This document shows, piece by piece, positions 38,842 to 50,465 of a stretch of DNA of 64,000 nt. The notes under the pieces were generated by a model. It saw only the letters and a list, made by a program, of their open reading frames with translations, made no database searches and was not told where the DNA came from. Location: the NCBI RefSeq assembly GCF_032391395.1, contig NZ_CP135916.1:3520901-3584900 (forward strand), in the 5' to 3' direction. The DNA comes from Sphingomonas sp. Y38-1Y (GTDB lineage Bacteria; Pseudomonadota; Alphaproteobacteria; Sphingomonadales; Sphingomonadaceae). Position 1 is the first letter of the stretch, and the number at the start of each line of letters is the position of its first letter. The translations under genes and the position numbers were made by a program.

Positions 38842-40326
38842 TCAGTCCTGCTGGCGCGCGTCGAGGGCGCGCGTCGTCGTGTTTTCGGTGGTCGGCACGG
38901 TGCCGGCATCCCAGCCGCCGCCCAGCGCCGAGAAGAGCTGGACGAGCGCGCTCGCCTCGTCGCTCGCCGCGGTGGTCAGGCTGTTGCGCGCTGACAGGAG
39001 CTGCGTCTCGGTCTGGTTGAGGGTGGTGAAGTCGGTCAGGCCCGCGCGGTACTGGCTCCGCGCCAGGATCGCCGAGTTGTTGGCGGCGTCGAGCGCGATG
39101 CGGAATTGCACCGTCCGGTCCTGCGCGGTGCGCAGCGCGACGACGGCATTCTCGACGTCCTCTAGGCCCGTCAGCACGCTCGACTTGTAGGCGAGGAAGG
39201 CCGCGTCGGCGGCGGCGCGCTGGCTGCGCACCGCGGCGCGGGTGCGCCCACCGTCGAAGATCAGTTGGTTGAGCCCGGCGAACAGCGTTCCGGTGATGAT
39301 GTCGCCCAGGCTGCCGATCACGTTGGCCGCGGTGTTGATGCCGCCCGAGAAGCCGAGCGCGGGATAGAGCTGTGCCTCGGTCACGCCGATCTGCGCGGTC
39401 GCGGCGGCAAGGCCGCGCTCGGCCGAGCGGACGTCGGGACGCTGGCGAAGCGTATCGGCGGGAATGCCGGTGCCGACGATCGCGGGGCCGCGCGGGATCG
39501 GCCGCACCGCCGCCATCTCCGCCTTGAGCGCGCCGGGCGCCTGACCCGTCAGCACGCCGAGGCGGGAGACCGAACTGTTGTACGTCGCCTCCAGGCTGGG
39601 GATCGTCGCGGCGGTCTGTGCCCGCTGCGCGCGCGCCTGCTCGGCGTCGAGCGAGGAAACGAGGCCTGCCTGGACGCGGAAGCCGGCGATTTCAAGATTT
39701 TCGTCCTGGATGCCCAGGCTCTGGCGCGCATTGGCGATCTGCGCCTGTGCCGCGCGGGCGAGGATATAGTTGCGCGCGATCTCCGCCTGGGTGCTGACCA
39801 GCACCGTCGCATAGTCGTAGCCCGTCGCTTCATAGGTCGCGCGCGCACCCTCGACCGAGCGGCGGATGCCGCCGAACAGGTCTGCCTGATAGCTGGCGTC
39901 GAGCCCGAGCGAGAAATTGTCGGTGCTGCCCTGCCCGGTATTGATGATCGTCCCGTCGGGCAGCTGGGTCTGCTGGCTGCCGCCCGTGATCGCCTGGCGC
40001 CGCGAATAGCCGGCCGAGCCCGACAGCGAGGGCAGGAACGCGGCGCGTGCCTGGACGAGCTGCTCGCGCGCCTGGCGGAGCCGTGCGACGGCCTGCGCGA
40101 CGTCGAGATTGTCGGGCGCCGCCTGCTCGACCAGCCGGCGAAGCAGCGGATCGTCGAACCGGTCCCACCAGCGACGCAAGTCCTCGACAGTGGCGGTGCC
40201 CGGCACCGAATAGGCGGGCGGGACGCCAAGCTCGGACGGCGCGGCGGGGCGATAATCGGGCCCGGCTGCGCATCCGGCAAGCGGCACGGCGCAGGCGAGC
40301 AGGAGCGGGAGAGCGCGGACGGTCAT
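38842..40326 (-). CDS. NodT/OprM-type outer-membrane efflux lipoprotein
   Basis: A 494-residue TolC-like channel. The lipobox is PLAGC, with acylated Cys19, and two repeats of the OEP domain follow. [21 protein letters not shown] is spread over the family core region. It completes a tripartite exporter with the MacA and MacB-type proteins. The start is the ATG at 40326; the longer frame upstream has no signal sequence. There are 3 bp to macA. Confidence 0.92.
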   Translation of the reverse strand: MTVRALPLLLACAVPLAGCAAGPDYRPAAPSELGVPPAYSVPGTATVEDLRRWWDRFDDPLLRRLVEQAAPDNLDVAQAVARLRQAREQLVQARAAFLPSLSGSAGYSRRQAITGGSQQTQLPDGTIINTGQGSTDNFSLGLDASYQADLFGGIRRSVEGARATYEATGYDYATVLVSTQAEIARNYILARAAQAQIANARQSLGIQDENLEIAGFRVQAGLVSSLDAEQARAQRAQTAATIPSLEATYNSSVSRLGVLTGQAPGALKAEMAAVRPIPRGPAIVGTGIPADTLRQRPDVRSAERGLAAATAQIGVTEAQLYPALGFSGGINTAANVIGSLGDIITGTLFAGLNQLIFDGGRTRAAVRSQRAAADAAFLAYKSSVLTGLEDVENAVVALRTAQDRTVQFRIALDAANNSAILARSQYRAGLTDFTTLNQTETQLLSARNSLTTAASDEASALVQLFSALGGGWDAGTVPTTENTTTRALDARQQD

Positions 40327-40480
40327 CGGCAGGGTTGATGCCGGGGCGCCTTCGCAGCGGCAACCGCTTTTGTGTCGCAGATTGTATCGGACCGAGCGTG
40401 GCGGTTCAGCGACGCACGGGTTGACCGGCACGGCGATGCGCGGCTTACGGTGGGCAACCACGACCATCCGGAGAGGCACC

Positions 40481-42424
<1,944 letters not shown>

Positions 42425-42469
42425 CGCAGGTTATGGCGTCGGCGTCCCCCGGGTGAGACGCTGGCGCGC

Positions 42470-43171
42470 ATGATGGCGATGGCGATCACCGTGCTGACCG
42501 TCTCCGGCGCGCTGCTGGTCGGCGCCGCCTGGGGCATTTTCGGTCGGCTGCGCGAGGGGCTCGAGGGATTCCTGATCGCGATGGCGGGCGGCGCGCTGCT
42601 CGTGTCGTTGGTGACCGAGCTGGTCGAGCCCTCGATCGAGGAGAGCGCGCTTCCTGTCGCGTTGGCGGGTCTGGCGGCGGGCGCGGCGGTGTTCGCGCTG
42701 GTCGATTACTGGATCGACGAGAAGATCGGCGCCGATTCGGGCGGGGGTCTGCTCGCGGCGATCACGCTGGATGGCGTGCCGGAGAACCTCGCGCTCGGCG
42801 TCGCGCTGATCGGCGCGGGCGCGCCGGAGGTGGCGGCGTTGGCGGGATCGATCTTCCTCTCCAACCTGCCCGAAGCCGCCGGCGGCGCGCGCGAGATGAA
42901 GGAGGGACGGTCGAAGGCGGCGGTGTTCGGCCTGTGGGCGGCGACCGCGGCGCTGCTGTCGGCGGCGGCAATCGCCGGCAATCTGCTGCTCGAAGGATCG
43001 AGCCCGCACGTCCTCGCGGTGATCCGCTGCTTCGCCGCAGGCGCGGTGGTCGCGAGTCTGGCGACCGAGGTGTTCCCGAAGGCGTATAAGGACGACCGGA
43101 ACTGGGCCGGGGTCGCGACGGCGGTAGGGGTGGTGCTGGCGTTCGGATTGGGGTCGCTGGGGGGCGGGTGA
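42470..43171 (+). CDS. ZIP-family metal transporter-like protein
   Basis: A 233-residue protein with about eight transmembrane segments. TLDGVPENLALGVAL is the helix-4 ZIP motif, here with Asp-Gly and Asn replacing the usual His and Glu-Gly, so metal preference may differ. The second motif in helix 5 (LSNLPEAAGGAREM) is also present. Starts at 42470, 42473 and 42479 are possible. Zinc or another divalent metal is a family inference. Confidence 0.78.
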   Translation: MMAMAITVLTVSGALLVGAAWGIFGRLREGLEGFLIAMAGGALLVSLVTELVEPSIEESALPVALAGLAAGAAVFALVDYWIDEKIGADSGGGLLAAITLDGVPENLALGVALIGAGAPEVAALAGSIFLSNLPEAAGGAREMKEGRSKAAVFGLWAATAALLSAAAIAGNLLLEGSSPHVLAVIRCFAAGAVVASLATEVFPKAYKDDRNWAGVATAVGVVLAFGLGSLGGG

Positions 43172-43186
43172 AACAACTCTCTCCCT

Positions 43187-43293
43187 TGTTCCCCGGCGTA
43201 GGCCGGGGCCCAGTTGGGAAGGCCTTGGTAATGGATCGCCACGCTACTCGCTAACGTCCCCCAACTGGACCCCGGCCTTCGCCGGGGAACAAG
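43187..43293. repeat. Palindromic repeat, CCCCGGCG type
   Basis: Arms TTGTTCCCCGGCGTAGGCCG and CGGCCTTCGCCGGGGAACAA with an inner CCCAGTTGGG/CCAACTGG pair. It is a close copy of 31705-31803. Confidence 0.75.
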
Positions 43294-43307
43294 AAGGGGA
43301 GAATAGC

Positions 43308-43388
43308 CGTGCTCCCGCGCAGGCGGGAGCCCAGAGCCAAGCAGCGTCTCGATTGCCGCCCTAGGCTCCCGCCTCCGCGGGAGCACGG
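43308..43388. repeat. Palindromic repeat, GTGCTCCCGC type
   Basis: Arms CCGTGCTCCCGCGCAGGCGG and CCGCCTCCGCGGGAGCACGG, with a conserved centre CCAGAGCCAAGCAGCG. The same family as 52414-52492. Together with the previous repeat it fills the 238-bp gap between convergent genes. Confidence 0.78.
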
Positions 43389-43409
43389 CAGCCTGCGTCG
43401 CGCGGGGGG

Positions 43410-44051
43410 TTAGCCGATCGCTTCGACCACCGCCGCGCGCAATTCCGCCATGCCCATCCCCTTCTCGCTCGACGTCGCGAGGATGTCGGGATGCGCGGCC
43501 GGCCGCTTGCGCGCCTCGGCCTCGGTGCGCGTGCGCACGTCGGCGAGCTCGGTCGCCTTCACCTTGTCCGCCTTGGTCAGGACGATGCGATAGCTGACGG
43601 CGGCGGCGTCCAGCATCTCGAGGATGTCGCGATCGACGTCCTTGATCCCGTGGCGGCTGTCGATCAGCACCAGCGCGCGCTTCAGCACCATCCGCCCGCG
43701 CAGATAGTCGTTCACCAAGTACCGCCACTTGCGCACCATATCCTTGGGCGCCTTGGCAAAGCCATAGCCGGGCATGTCGACCAGCCGCATCGCCAGCGGC
43801 TCGCCCACATCGAAGAAGTTGAGCTCCTGCGTCCGCCCGGGCGTGTTCGACGTGCGCGCCAGCGCGTTGCGGTTGGCCAGCGCGTTGAGGAGCGACGACT
43901 TGCCGACGTTCGATCGGCCCGCAAACGCCACTTCGGGCACGTCCGGGTCGGGCAGGAAGCGCAGTTCCGGCGCCGATTTCAGGAACGAAACCGGCCCCGA
44001 GAACAGCTTGCGCGCGTCCTCCGTCAGATCCTCGTCGAAGGTCGGGTTCAC
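43410..44051 (-). CDS. engB: Ribosome biogenesis GTPase EngB (YihA/YsxC)
   Basis: A 213-residue GTPase. G1 is [16 protein letters not shown]2 NTPGRTQ, G3 DMPGYGFA and G4 LTKADK, in the expected order. It acts in large-subunit assembly. The start is the GTG at 44051, overlapping the yidC stop (GTGA). The far longer open frame upstream is a shadow of yidC in another frame. Confidence 0.95.
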   Translation of the reverse strand: MNPTFDEDLTEDARKLFSGPVSFLKSAPELRFLPDPDVPEVAFAGRSNVGKSSLLNALANRNALARTSNTPGRTQELNFFDVGEPLAMRLVDMPGYGFAKAPKDMVRKWRYLVNDYLRGRMVLKRALVLIDSRHGIKDVDRDILEMLDAAAVSYRIVLTKADKVKATELADVRTRTEAEARKRPAAHPDILATSSEKGMGMAELRAAVVEAIG

Positions 44052-45745
44052 TTTGCGGTCGCTGCCTTCATCGACGGGTGCTGGCGGTACAGCCACCATT
44101 GCTGCGCCATCGTCAGCACGTTGGAGGTGATCCAATAGACCTGAAGCCCGACCGCGAACGGCGCCATCACGAACATCAGCATCCACGGCATGATCGCGAA
44201 CACCTGCTTCTGAACCTCGTCCGCGGGCTGCGGATTGAGCTTGAACTGGAGCCACATCGACACGCCCAGCAGGATCGGGATCACGCCGATCGCCAGGAAG
44301 TGCGGCGGCGTGAAGGGCAGCAGGCCGAACAGGTTGACCGGCGTCAGCGGATCGGGCGCGGACAGGTCGCGGATCCAGCCCACGAACGGCTGGTGCCGCA
44401 TCTCGATCGTCAGGATCAGCACCTTGTAGAGCGCGAACATGATCGGGATCTGGAGCAGCATCGGCAGGCAGCCCGCGAGCGGGTTGACCTTCTCCGTCTT
44501 GTAGAGCTGCATCATCTCCTGCTGGAGCCGCGGCTTGTCGTCCTTGTACTTTTCCTGGAGCGACTTCACCTTGGGCTGTAGCGCGCGCATCCCCGCCATC
44601 GACGCGAACTGCTTCTGCGCGATGGGGAAGAGGAGCAGGCGGATCGTCAGCGTGAGCAGCATGATTGCCACGCCGAAATTGCCGACCGCCCCGAACAGCC
44701 AGTCCAGATAGTAGAAGATCGGCTTTTCCAGGACCTTGAACCAGCCCCAGTAGATCGCGTTGTCGAAGTTCCGGATGCCGAACTGCGTCGTATAGGCGTC
44801 GAGGACCTTCACTTCCTTGGCGCCCGCGAACAGGCGGACGGTCTGCGTCACCGCCTTGCCCGGCTGGACGACCGTCGGTGCCTGCGCCAGCGCCTCCGCG
44901 CCGTAGCGCCCGGCGGCGCTGCGGCGGATCGTCAGGTCGACGGGCGTGCGCTGGTCGGGGACGATCGCGGTCAGCCAGTAATGGTCGGTGAAGCCCGCCC
45001 AGCCCTTGGTGGTCGAGAAGCGCTGGCCGGCTTGCGTGACCTCGTCCCACTTCAGGTTGGTCTCGTCATTGTCGACGACGGCGATCGGGCCGATCCGCGC
45101 CGTGTACGAATCGGGATCGGTCGATTTGTCCGCCCGCTGGACATAGGTGTAGGGGCGCACTTCGATCGCCGACGGGCCGGCGTTCGCTACTGTCTGCTCG
45201 GCGGTGAACATGTAGTTCTCGTCGACCGACAGCTTGATCTGGAAGCGCTGGCCCGCGGCATTCGTGGTCTGGAGCGTCACCGGACGGTTGACGCCCAGCA
45301 CGTCGCCGGTCGCGGACCAGACGGTGTTCGCATCGGGAACGCCCGTTCCCTGCCAGCCAAAGCCGCCGAAATACGCACCCGCCGCGCCCGAGGGCGAGAG
45401 CAGGTGGATGGGCGGCGAGTTCTTGGCGACCGTCTCGTCGTACCGCTTGAGGACCAGGTCGTCGAGACGCGCACCCTTGAGGTTGATCGACCCGGCGAGC
45501 GCCGGCGTGTCGATCCGCACGCGCGGCGTCTCGGCCAGCACGATGCGGCGATCGCGCAGCGCACCGGGCGTGTCCGCGGTGGGATCGGCCGAGGGGTTCG
45601 GCACGACCTTGGTCTTGCCGCCCTCGATCTTCGTGACCGGCGGGTTGGCGGCGGGGAAGAGATAGCCGGTGACGACCGGCCAGCCGAACAGGATGAGCGC
45701 GGCGAACACCGCGAACAGGACGAAATTCTTGCTGTCTTGCTTCAC
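44048..45745 (-). CDS. yidC: Membrane protein insertase YidC
   Basis: A 565-residue insertase of the Gram-negative type. One N-terminal helix is followed by the large periplasmic P1 domain (about 60-340) and the conserved C-terminal five-helix core, with a positive residue in the groove helix ([19 protein letters not shown] region). It inserts proteins alone or with SecYEG. It stands in the usual rpmH-rnpA-yidD-yidC-engB order. Confidence 0.97.
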   Translation of the reverse strand: MKQDSKNFVLFAVFAALILFGWPVVTGYLFPAANPPVTKIEGGKTKVVPNPSADPTADTPGALRDRRIVLAETPRVRIDTPALAGSINLKGARLDDLVLKRYDETVAKNSPPIHLLSPSGAAGAYFGGFGWQGTGVPDANTVWSATGDVLGVNRPVTLQTTNAAGQRFQIKLSVDENYMFTAEQTVANAGPSAIEVRPYTYVQRADKSTDPDSYTARIGPIAVVDNDETNLKWDEVTQAGQRFSTTKGWAGFTDHYWLTAIVPDQRTPVDLTIRRSAAGRYGAEALAQAPTVVQPGKAVTQTVRLFAGAKEVKVLDAYTTQFGIRNFDNAIYWGWFKVLEKPIFYYLDWLFGAVGNFGVAIMLLTLTIRLLLFPIAQKQFASMAGMRALQPKVKSLQEKYKDDKPRLQQEMMQLYKTEKVNPLAGCLPMLLQIPIMFALYKVLILTIEMRHQPFVGWIRDLSAPDPLTPVNLFGLLPFTPPHFLAIGVIPILLGVSMWLQFKLNPQPADEVQKQVFAIMPWMLMFVMAPFAVGLQVYWITSNVLTMAQQWWLYRQHPSMKAATAK

Positions 45746-45789
45746 CGAACGACTTCCCGACCTATGGCCGACCCACCGGGCCGGCGACT

Positions 45790-46002
45790 TCAGGGCACCG
45801 GATCATGGCCGCATCCGCCCCAGGGATGGCACCGCGCGATCCGCTTGAGCGCGAGCCAGCTTCCCCGCCCCGCGCCATAGCGGGCAAGCGCCTCGATTGC
45901 ATAGGCCGAACAGGAGGGGCTGTACCGGCAAGAGGGCGGCAGGATGCGCGACGGCCCGAACTGCCAGGCGCGCGCGACGAGAATCAGCGCCCGGGCGATC
46001 AT
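45790..46002 (-). CDS. yidD: Membrane protein insertion efficiency factor YidD
   Basis: A 70-residue protein of the YidD family. Conserved PPSCRYSPSCSAYAIEAL and the C-terminal CHPWGGCGHDPVP are diagnostic. An amphipathic N-terminal helix (ALILVARAWQ) attaches it to the membrane. The ATG at 46002 gives the usual length. It starts 13 bp after rnpA and precedes yidC. Confidence 0.93.
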   Translation of the reverse strand: MIARALILVARAWQFGPSRILPPSCRYSPSCSAYAIEALARYGAGRGSWLALKRIARCHPWGGCGHDPVP

Positions 46003-46015
46003 CGAACCGGGTCGA

Positions 46016-46348
46016 TCATGGCCGTGGGGCCACCCGGCCGATCGCCTTGACCAGATCGCGGACGAGATCGGCATAGGGCCGCTCGATCCCGCCGGCGCGC
46101 CCGATCAGCACATGGTCGTGGCCGGGCAGGCCGTGCGCCGAGAGAACCTCGCGCGCGAGCGACCGGAACCGCCGCTTCATCCGGTTGCGGACGACGGCGT
46201 TCCCGACCTTCTTCGACACGGTGATACCGATGCGCCGGGCAGGATCGCCGTCGGCGCGATCGCGCGCGAGCAGCACGAAGCCCGGCATCGGCGCGCGCCT
46301 GCCCCCGTTCGCCGCGAGATAGTCGCGGCGACGGGTCAGGCCGATCAG
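46016..46348 (-). CDS. rnpA: Ribonuclease P protein component
   Basis: RNase P protein that assists the catalytic RNA in tRNA 5' maturation. The signature is [24 protein letters not shown], read as IGITVSKK plus RNRMKR. The homologous N-terminus ([21 protein letters not shown]) has no ATG, GTG or TTG before it. The best candidate is CTG at 46348, whose last two bases are part of the rpmH stop (CTGA), giving 110 residues. The alternative ATG at 46486 lies upstream of rpmH and would nest rpmH wholly inside a 156-residue rnpA. Confidence 0.85.
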   Translation of the reverse strand: MIGLTRRRDYLAANGGRRAPMPGFVLLARDRADGDPARRIGITVSKKVGNAVVRNRMKRRFRSLAREVLSAHGLPGHDHVLIGRAGGIERPYADLVRDLVKAIGRVAPRP

Positions 46349-46479
46349 GCGCTCAGCTTCTTGCGACCGCGGGCACGGCGCGCGCGGATCACCTTGCGGC
46401 CCGCTGCCGTCGCCATCCGCGCGAAGAAGCCGTGCCGGCGCGCGCGCACCAGATTGCTCGGCTGAAAAGTCCGCTTCAT
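46345..46479 (-). CDS. rpmH: 50S ribosomal protein L34
   Basis: A 44-residue protein beginning [20 protein letters not shown] and ending GRKKLSA, the full L34 pattern. AGGGA lies 7 bp upstream of the ATG. Most of the gene overlaps the open rnpA frame. It belongs to the conserved rpmH-rnpA-yidD-yidC cluster. Confidence 0.97.
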   Translation of the reverse strand: MKRTFQPSNLVRARRHGFFARMATAAGRKVIRARRARGRKKLSA

Positions 46480-46502
46480 CGCTCATTCCCTGGCATAACG
46501 AA

Positions 46503-46524
46503 AAAGGGCCGCCCGAAGACGGCC
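46503..46524 (-). terminator. Hairpin with T-tract in the rpmH leader
   Basis: On the minus strand GGCCGTCTTCGGGCGGCC (stem with a TTCG-type loop) is followed by CCTTTTT, 24 bp before the rpmH ATG. It could stop upstream transcripts or act as an attenuator for rpmH-rnpA. Confidence 0.45.
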
Positions 46525-46670
46525 GCGTCAAGCCCGCGCCCATACCCATGGGGGGCACCCGAGTCAATGCACGCCCCCGCCCCTGTCACGCGGCTCGGCG
46601 TGCTCAGGACGAGCTTGTCGAACCCTTGTCCTTCTTCCACAATGGCTTCGGGCAAGCGGGGGGGCAGGCA

Positions 46671-48179
46671 TTGGTCGCGATCGTATCGACGGTGGCGTAT
46701 CTGGGGCTGGAGGCGCGCGGAGTCGAGGTGCAATGCAACCTCGTCGCCGGCCTGCCCGCCTTCGTCATGGTCGGGCTCGCGGACAAGGCGGTGGGCGAAA
46801 GCCGTGAGCGGGTGCGCGGTGCGGTCGCCGCGATCGGCCTTGCCCTCCCGCCCAAGCGGATCACCGTCAACCTGTCGCCCGCCGACCTGCCCAAGGAAGG
46901 CTCTCACTACGATCTGCCCGTCGCCCTCGCCCTGCTCGGCGCGATGGGCGTGGTCGATGTCGAGACGCTGGCCGATTACGTCGTCGTCGGCGAACTCGGC
47001 CTCGACGGGCGCCTCGCCCCCTCCCCTGGCGTGCTGCTGGCGGCGATGCACGCCGCGTCGATCGGCAAGGGACTGATCTGTCCTGCCGCGCAAGGCTCCG
47101 AGGCGGCATGGGCGGGCAGCATCGAGGTGATCGCCGCCGAGGACCTGATCGGCCTCATCAACCATCTCAAGGGCTCGTCGCTGGTCGCCGCGCCCGCCCC
47201 CGGCGAGGTCGAGGATGCCGCGCACGGCCCCGACCTGCGCCAGGTCAAGGGCCAGGAAACCGCCAAGCGCGCGCTGGAGATCGCCGCGGCGGGCGGTCAC
47301 AATCTCCTTTTCGTCGGCCCGCCCGGCGCGGGCAAGTCGCTGATGGCGGCCTGCCTGCCCGGCATCCTGCCCCCGCTCGAAGCCGCCGAGGCGCTGGAAG
47401 TGTCGATGGTCCAGTCGGTGGCGGGGACGCTCACCGGTGGCCGGCTGACGCGCGCGCGGCCGTTTCGCAGCCCGCATCACTCCGCGTCGATGGCCGCGCT
47501 GACCGGCGGCGGGTTGCGGGTGAAGCCGGGCGAGGTCAGCCTCGCGCACCTGGGCGTCCTGTTCCTCGACGAATTGCCCGAGTTTCAGCGCGCAGTGCTC
47601 GATTCGCTCCGCCAGCCGCTGGAAAGCGGCACGGTCAGCGTCGCGCGTGCGAACGCACACGTCACCTTTCCCGCCCGCGTCCAGCTGATCGCGGCGATGA
47701 ACCCGTGTCGCTGCGGCCATCTGGGCGACCCGGCGCTCGCCTGCGCGCGCGCGCCCAAATGCGCGGCGGACTATCAGGCGAAGGTGTCCGGACCACTTCT
47801 CGACCGCATCGACCTGCATGTCGAAGTCGCCCCCGTGACCGCCGCCGATCTCGTGCTGCCGCCGCCCGCCGAGGGATCGGCGGAGGTCGCCGCGCGGGTC
47901 GCCGCCGCCCGCCGCGTCCAGACCCTGCGCTATAACGGCACGCCCGCGCGCACCAATGCCGAGGCGGAGGGCACGCTGCTCGACGCCCACGCCGCGCCCG
48001 ACGAGCCCGGCCGCGCGCTGCTGGCGCAAGCGGCGGAAGCGACGCGGATATCGGCGCGCGGCTATACCCGGGTGCTGCGCGTCGCGCGGACGATCGCCGA
48101 CCTGGCCGGCGCCGAGCGCGTCGGGCGGCTGCACGTCGCCGAAGCGCTCTCCTATCGCCGCAGCGCGCCGCGAAGCTGA
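46671..48179 (+). CDS. comM: YifB/ComM-type Mg-chelatase-like AAA ATPase
   Basis: A 502-residue ATPase. The N-terminal domain begins VAIVSTVAYLGLEA and is of the Lon-protease-like ChlI type; Walker A is GPPGAGKSLM, Walker B LFLDELPEF, followed by a Cys-containing CRCGHLGDPALAC segment and the C-terminal Mg-chelatase domain. It is a branch-migration helicase in transformation. The start is TTG at 46671; upstream in-frame codons do not match the family. Confidence 0.92.
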   Translation: MVAIVSTVAYLGLEARGVEVQCNLVAGLPAFVMVGLADKAVGESRERVRGAVAAIGLALPPKRITVNLSPADLPKEGSHYDLPVALALLGAMGVVDVETLADYVVVGELGLDGRLAPSPGVLLAAMHAASIGKGLICPAAQGSEAAWAGSIEVIAAEDLIGLINHLKGSSLVAAPAPGEVEDAAHGPDLRQVKGQETAKRALEIAAAGGHNLLFVGPPGAGKSLMAACLPGILPPLEAAEALEVSMVQSVAGTLTGGRLTRARPFRSPHHSASMAALTGGGLRVKPGEVSLAHLGVLFLDELPEFQRAVLDSLRQPLESGTVSVARANAHVTFPARVQLIAAMNPCRCGHLGDPALACARAPKCAADYQAKVSGPLLDRIDLHVEVAPVTAADLVLPPPAEGSAEVAARVAAARRVQTLRYNGTPARTNAEAEGTLLDAHAAPDEPGRALLAQAAEATRISARGYTRVLRVARTIADLAGAERVGRLHVAEALSYRRSAPRS

Positions 48180-48238
48180 TTGCACGCCGGGCGCCTATCG
48201 GTCAGCTTGCCCACGGACGGAAAATAGGGGAACGATCG

Positions 48239-48637
48239 ATGCAGTGGATGCTGTTGCCGCTCCGACGTTATGCCGATTTCCAGGGCCGCTCGCGACGGCT
48301 GGAATATTGGATGTTCACACTGTTCCTGACGCTCGTGACGCTCGTCGCGGTGCTGTTCGCGCTGATGACGGGCATGATGAACGCCGATGATTCGCAGCCC
48401 GGCAGCTTCTTCCTGATCTTGCTCGGCATCGGCACGATCGCGGTGATCGTGCCGTCGATCGCGGTCCAGGTCCGACGCTTCCACGATCAGGACAAGACCG
48501 GCTGGCTCGTGCTGCTCGCCTTCATCCCCTACATCGGCGGGATCATCATCCTGGTCTTCATGTGCCTGCCCGGCACGCGCGGAACCAACCGCTTCGGTCC
48601 CGATCCTAAGGAAGACGTCAGCGCCGCGTTCCGCTGA
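48239..48637 (+). CDS. DUF805 membrane protein
   Basis: A 132-residue protein with four transmembrane segments. PLRRYADFQGRSRRLEYWMF at the start (FxGRxxRxEYW) and RRFHDQDKTGW between helices are the DUF805 signatures. Function is unknown. An AGGGGAACGATCG sequence before the ATG is a weak Shine-Dalgarno. Confidence 0.93.
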   Translation: MQWMLLPLRRYADFQGRSRRLEYWMFTLFLTLVTLVAVLFALMTGMMNADDSQPGSFFLILLGIGTIAVIVPSIAVQVRRFHDQDKTGWLVLLAFIPYIGGIIILVFMCLPGTRGTNRFGPDPKEDVSAAFR

Positions 48638-48680
48638 CTTGCCCCGGCCGCACCGATCGCCTAGTCGCGGTGATCGGTGC

Positions 48681-48764
48681 GCCCCTGTGGCGAAATGGTA
48701 GACGCATTCGACTCAAAATCGAACGCCGAAAGGCATGCTGGTTCGAGTCCGGCCAGGGGCACCA
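48681..48764 (+). tRNA. tRNA-Leu (CAA)
   Basis: The acceptor stem GCCCCTG pairs with CAGGGGC; discriminator A and an encoded CCA follow. The anticodon loop CTCAAAA inside TTCGA/TCGAA gives CAA, reading UUG. A long variable arm (CGCCGAAAGGCATG) and GTTCGAGTC T loop are typical of leucine tRNAs. Confidence 0.96.
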
Positions 48765-48770
48765 CCCTCC

Positions 48771-50465
48771 TTACAGCGACCCCGCCTTCAGCCGCTCGAC
48801 CGCGTGCGCGGCGGCGCGGGCGGTGAGCGCCATATAGGTCAGCGACGGGTTCTGGCACGCCGACGAGCTCATCTGTGCGCCGTCGGTCACGAACAGATTG
48901 CCCGCATCATGCGCGCGGCTGAAGCGATCGAGCACCGACCTCTTCGGGTCGAGGCCCATGCGCGCGCCGCCCATCTCGTGGATCGCACCGCCGGCCGGAT
49001 TGGGCTGGTCGAGGCCCATGATGACCTGTCCGCCCGCATGGCTCAGCATCGCCGCCGCCTCGGCCTTGGCATCGGCGAGCGCCGCGCGCTCCTCCTTGCC
49101 AAAGGCGAACGCGATCTCGAGCGCGGGAAGGCCGTTGGCGTCGGTCTTGGTCTTGCTGAGCGTCAAGCGGTTCGACGCGCGCGGCATGCAGTCGGCGAAT
49201 GCGACTAGCACGATCCGCCATGGCCCCGGCGCCTGGAGCCCGTTCTTGTAATCCGCGCCGATCCCCGCCTCGCGCTTGCCGCGCGTCCAGCCCGATTGCA
49301 GCGCGCCGCCCTGGTAGGAGAAGCCGCGCGTGTGGCCCTTGCCGTCGACCGTATCCATGTTGCGAAAGCGCGGGATGACGACGCCGGTCGGGCGATTGCC
49401 GAAGGTCGTGAACTTCTCATAACCCGGCATCAGCGCGATCGCCGACAGCGTGCTGGCATGGTCCATGATGTGGGTGCCGAGCACACCGCTGGAATTGGCC
49501 AGGCCCTGCGGCATCGCTTCGGAGGCCGAGTTGAGCATCAGGTGGACCGAGTTGAACGACCCGGCATTGAGGAACACCATCCGCGACGTCGCCTGCACGC
49601 GCTTGCCGGTCTTGGTGTCGATCCAGCGCACGCCGGTGACGCGGCGCGTGGCCGGATCATAATCGACCTTCTCCACCACCGCGTCGGTGACGAGCGTCAG
49701 CCGCCCCGTCTTCTGCGCGGCGGGGAGCGTCGAGGACTGGGTCGAGAAATAGGCGCCATAGGAGCAGCCGCGCGCGCAGATCGATCGATTCTGGCACGCG
49801 GCGCGGCCCTCTTCGTGCTTGGCGACCGTCAGGTTGGCGGTGCGGCCGACGGTCAGCCGCCGCTCGGGCCAGCGCGCAGCGATCTTCTCGCGCACCGCCT
49901 GCTCGACGACGTTCAGCGCCATCGGCGGCTGGAACTTGCCGTCGGGAAGCTGGGGCAGCCCCTCAGCCGCGCCGGACACGCCGATGAAGTCCTCGACCTT
50001 GTCGTACCAGGGCGCGAGATCGGCATAGCGGATCGGCCAGTCGGTGCCGACGCCGTCGCGCTTGTTGGCGCCGAAGTCATAGTCCGACCAGCGATAGCTC
50101 TGCCGCCCCCAGGTCAGCGACCGGCCGCCGAGCTGATAGCTGCGATACCAGGTGAAGTCGGTGCCCGACGCGTTGACGTACGGGTTGGCCGCGTCGTTGA
50201 CGAAGTGGCTCTGCGTATATTCGTTGAAGTGGCGGTTCCGGACCTGGACCGCATATCCGCGGGCATAGAGCTCGGCATCGCCGGCGCCGCGGAACGGCAT
50301 TTCCCACGGCGCCTTGGTCTCGGTCTCATAGCCCGTCTGGTGCTCGATCATCCGCCCGCGTTCGAGCAGCAGCACCTTGAGCCCCGCCTCGGTCAGTTCC
50401 TTCGCCGCCCAGCCGCCGGTGATGCCGGAGCCCACCACGATCGCATCGAATTGAGGGTCGCTCAT
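48771..50465 (-). CDS. GMC-family FAD oxidoreductase, predicted glucoside 3-dehydrogenase large subunit
   Basis: A 564-residue flavoprotein. The FAD motif GSGITG is at residues 12-17. A cysteine set, CQNRSICARGC, lies in the middle as in membrane sugar dehydrogenases with an iron-sulphur cluster. The C-terminal GGAIHEMGGARMGLDP and QNPSLTYMAL are the GMC active-site segments. It is coupled (ATGA) to a gluconate dehydrogenase subunit-3 protein, as in Caulobacter lactose/glucoside dehydrogenase. It has no signal of its own and would be exported with its Tat partner. Sugar specificity is inferred. Confidence 0.88.
   Translation of the reverse strand: MSDPQFDAIVVGSGITGGWAAKELTEAGLKVLLLERGRMIEHQTGYETETKAPWEMPFRGAGDAELYARGYAVQVRNRHFNEYTQSHFVNDAANPYVNASGTDFTWYRSYQLGGRSLTWGRQSYRWSDYDFGANKRDGVGTDWPIRYADLAPWYDKVEDFIGVSGAAEGLPQLPDGKFQPPMALNVVEQAVREKIAARWPERRLTVGRTANLTVAKHEEGRAACQNRSICARGCSYGAYFSTQSSTLPAAQKTGRLTLVTDAVVEKVDYDPATRRVTGVRWIDTKTGKRVQATSRMVFLNAGSFNSVHLMLNSASEAMPQGLANSSGVLGTHIMDHASTLSAIALMPGYEKFTTFGNRPTGVVIPRFRNMDTVDGKGHTRGFSYQGGALQSGWTRGKREAGIGADYKNGLQAPGPWRIVLVAFADCMPRASNRLTLSKTKTDANGLPALEIAFAFGKEERAALADAKAEAAAMLSHAGGQVIMGLDQPNPAGGAIHEMGGARMGLDPKRSVLDRFSRAHDAGNLFVTDGAQMSSSACQNPSLTYMALTARAAAHAVERLKAGSL

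Noticed and set aside
43410..45050. EngB as a 546-residue protein
   Set aside because: Everything before the GTG at 44051 is yidC in another frame; EngB is normally about 200 residues.
46476..48185. Minus-strand open frame of 569 codons
   Set aside because: It is antisense to comM, which has Walker motifs and the correct length.
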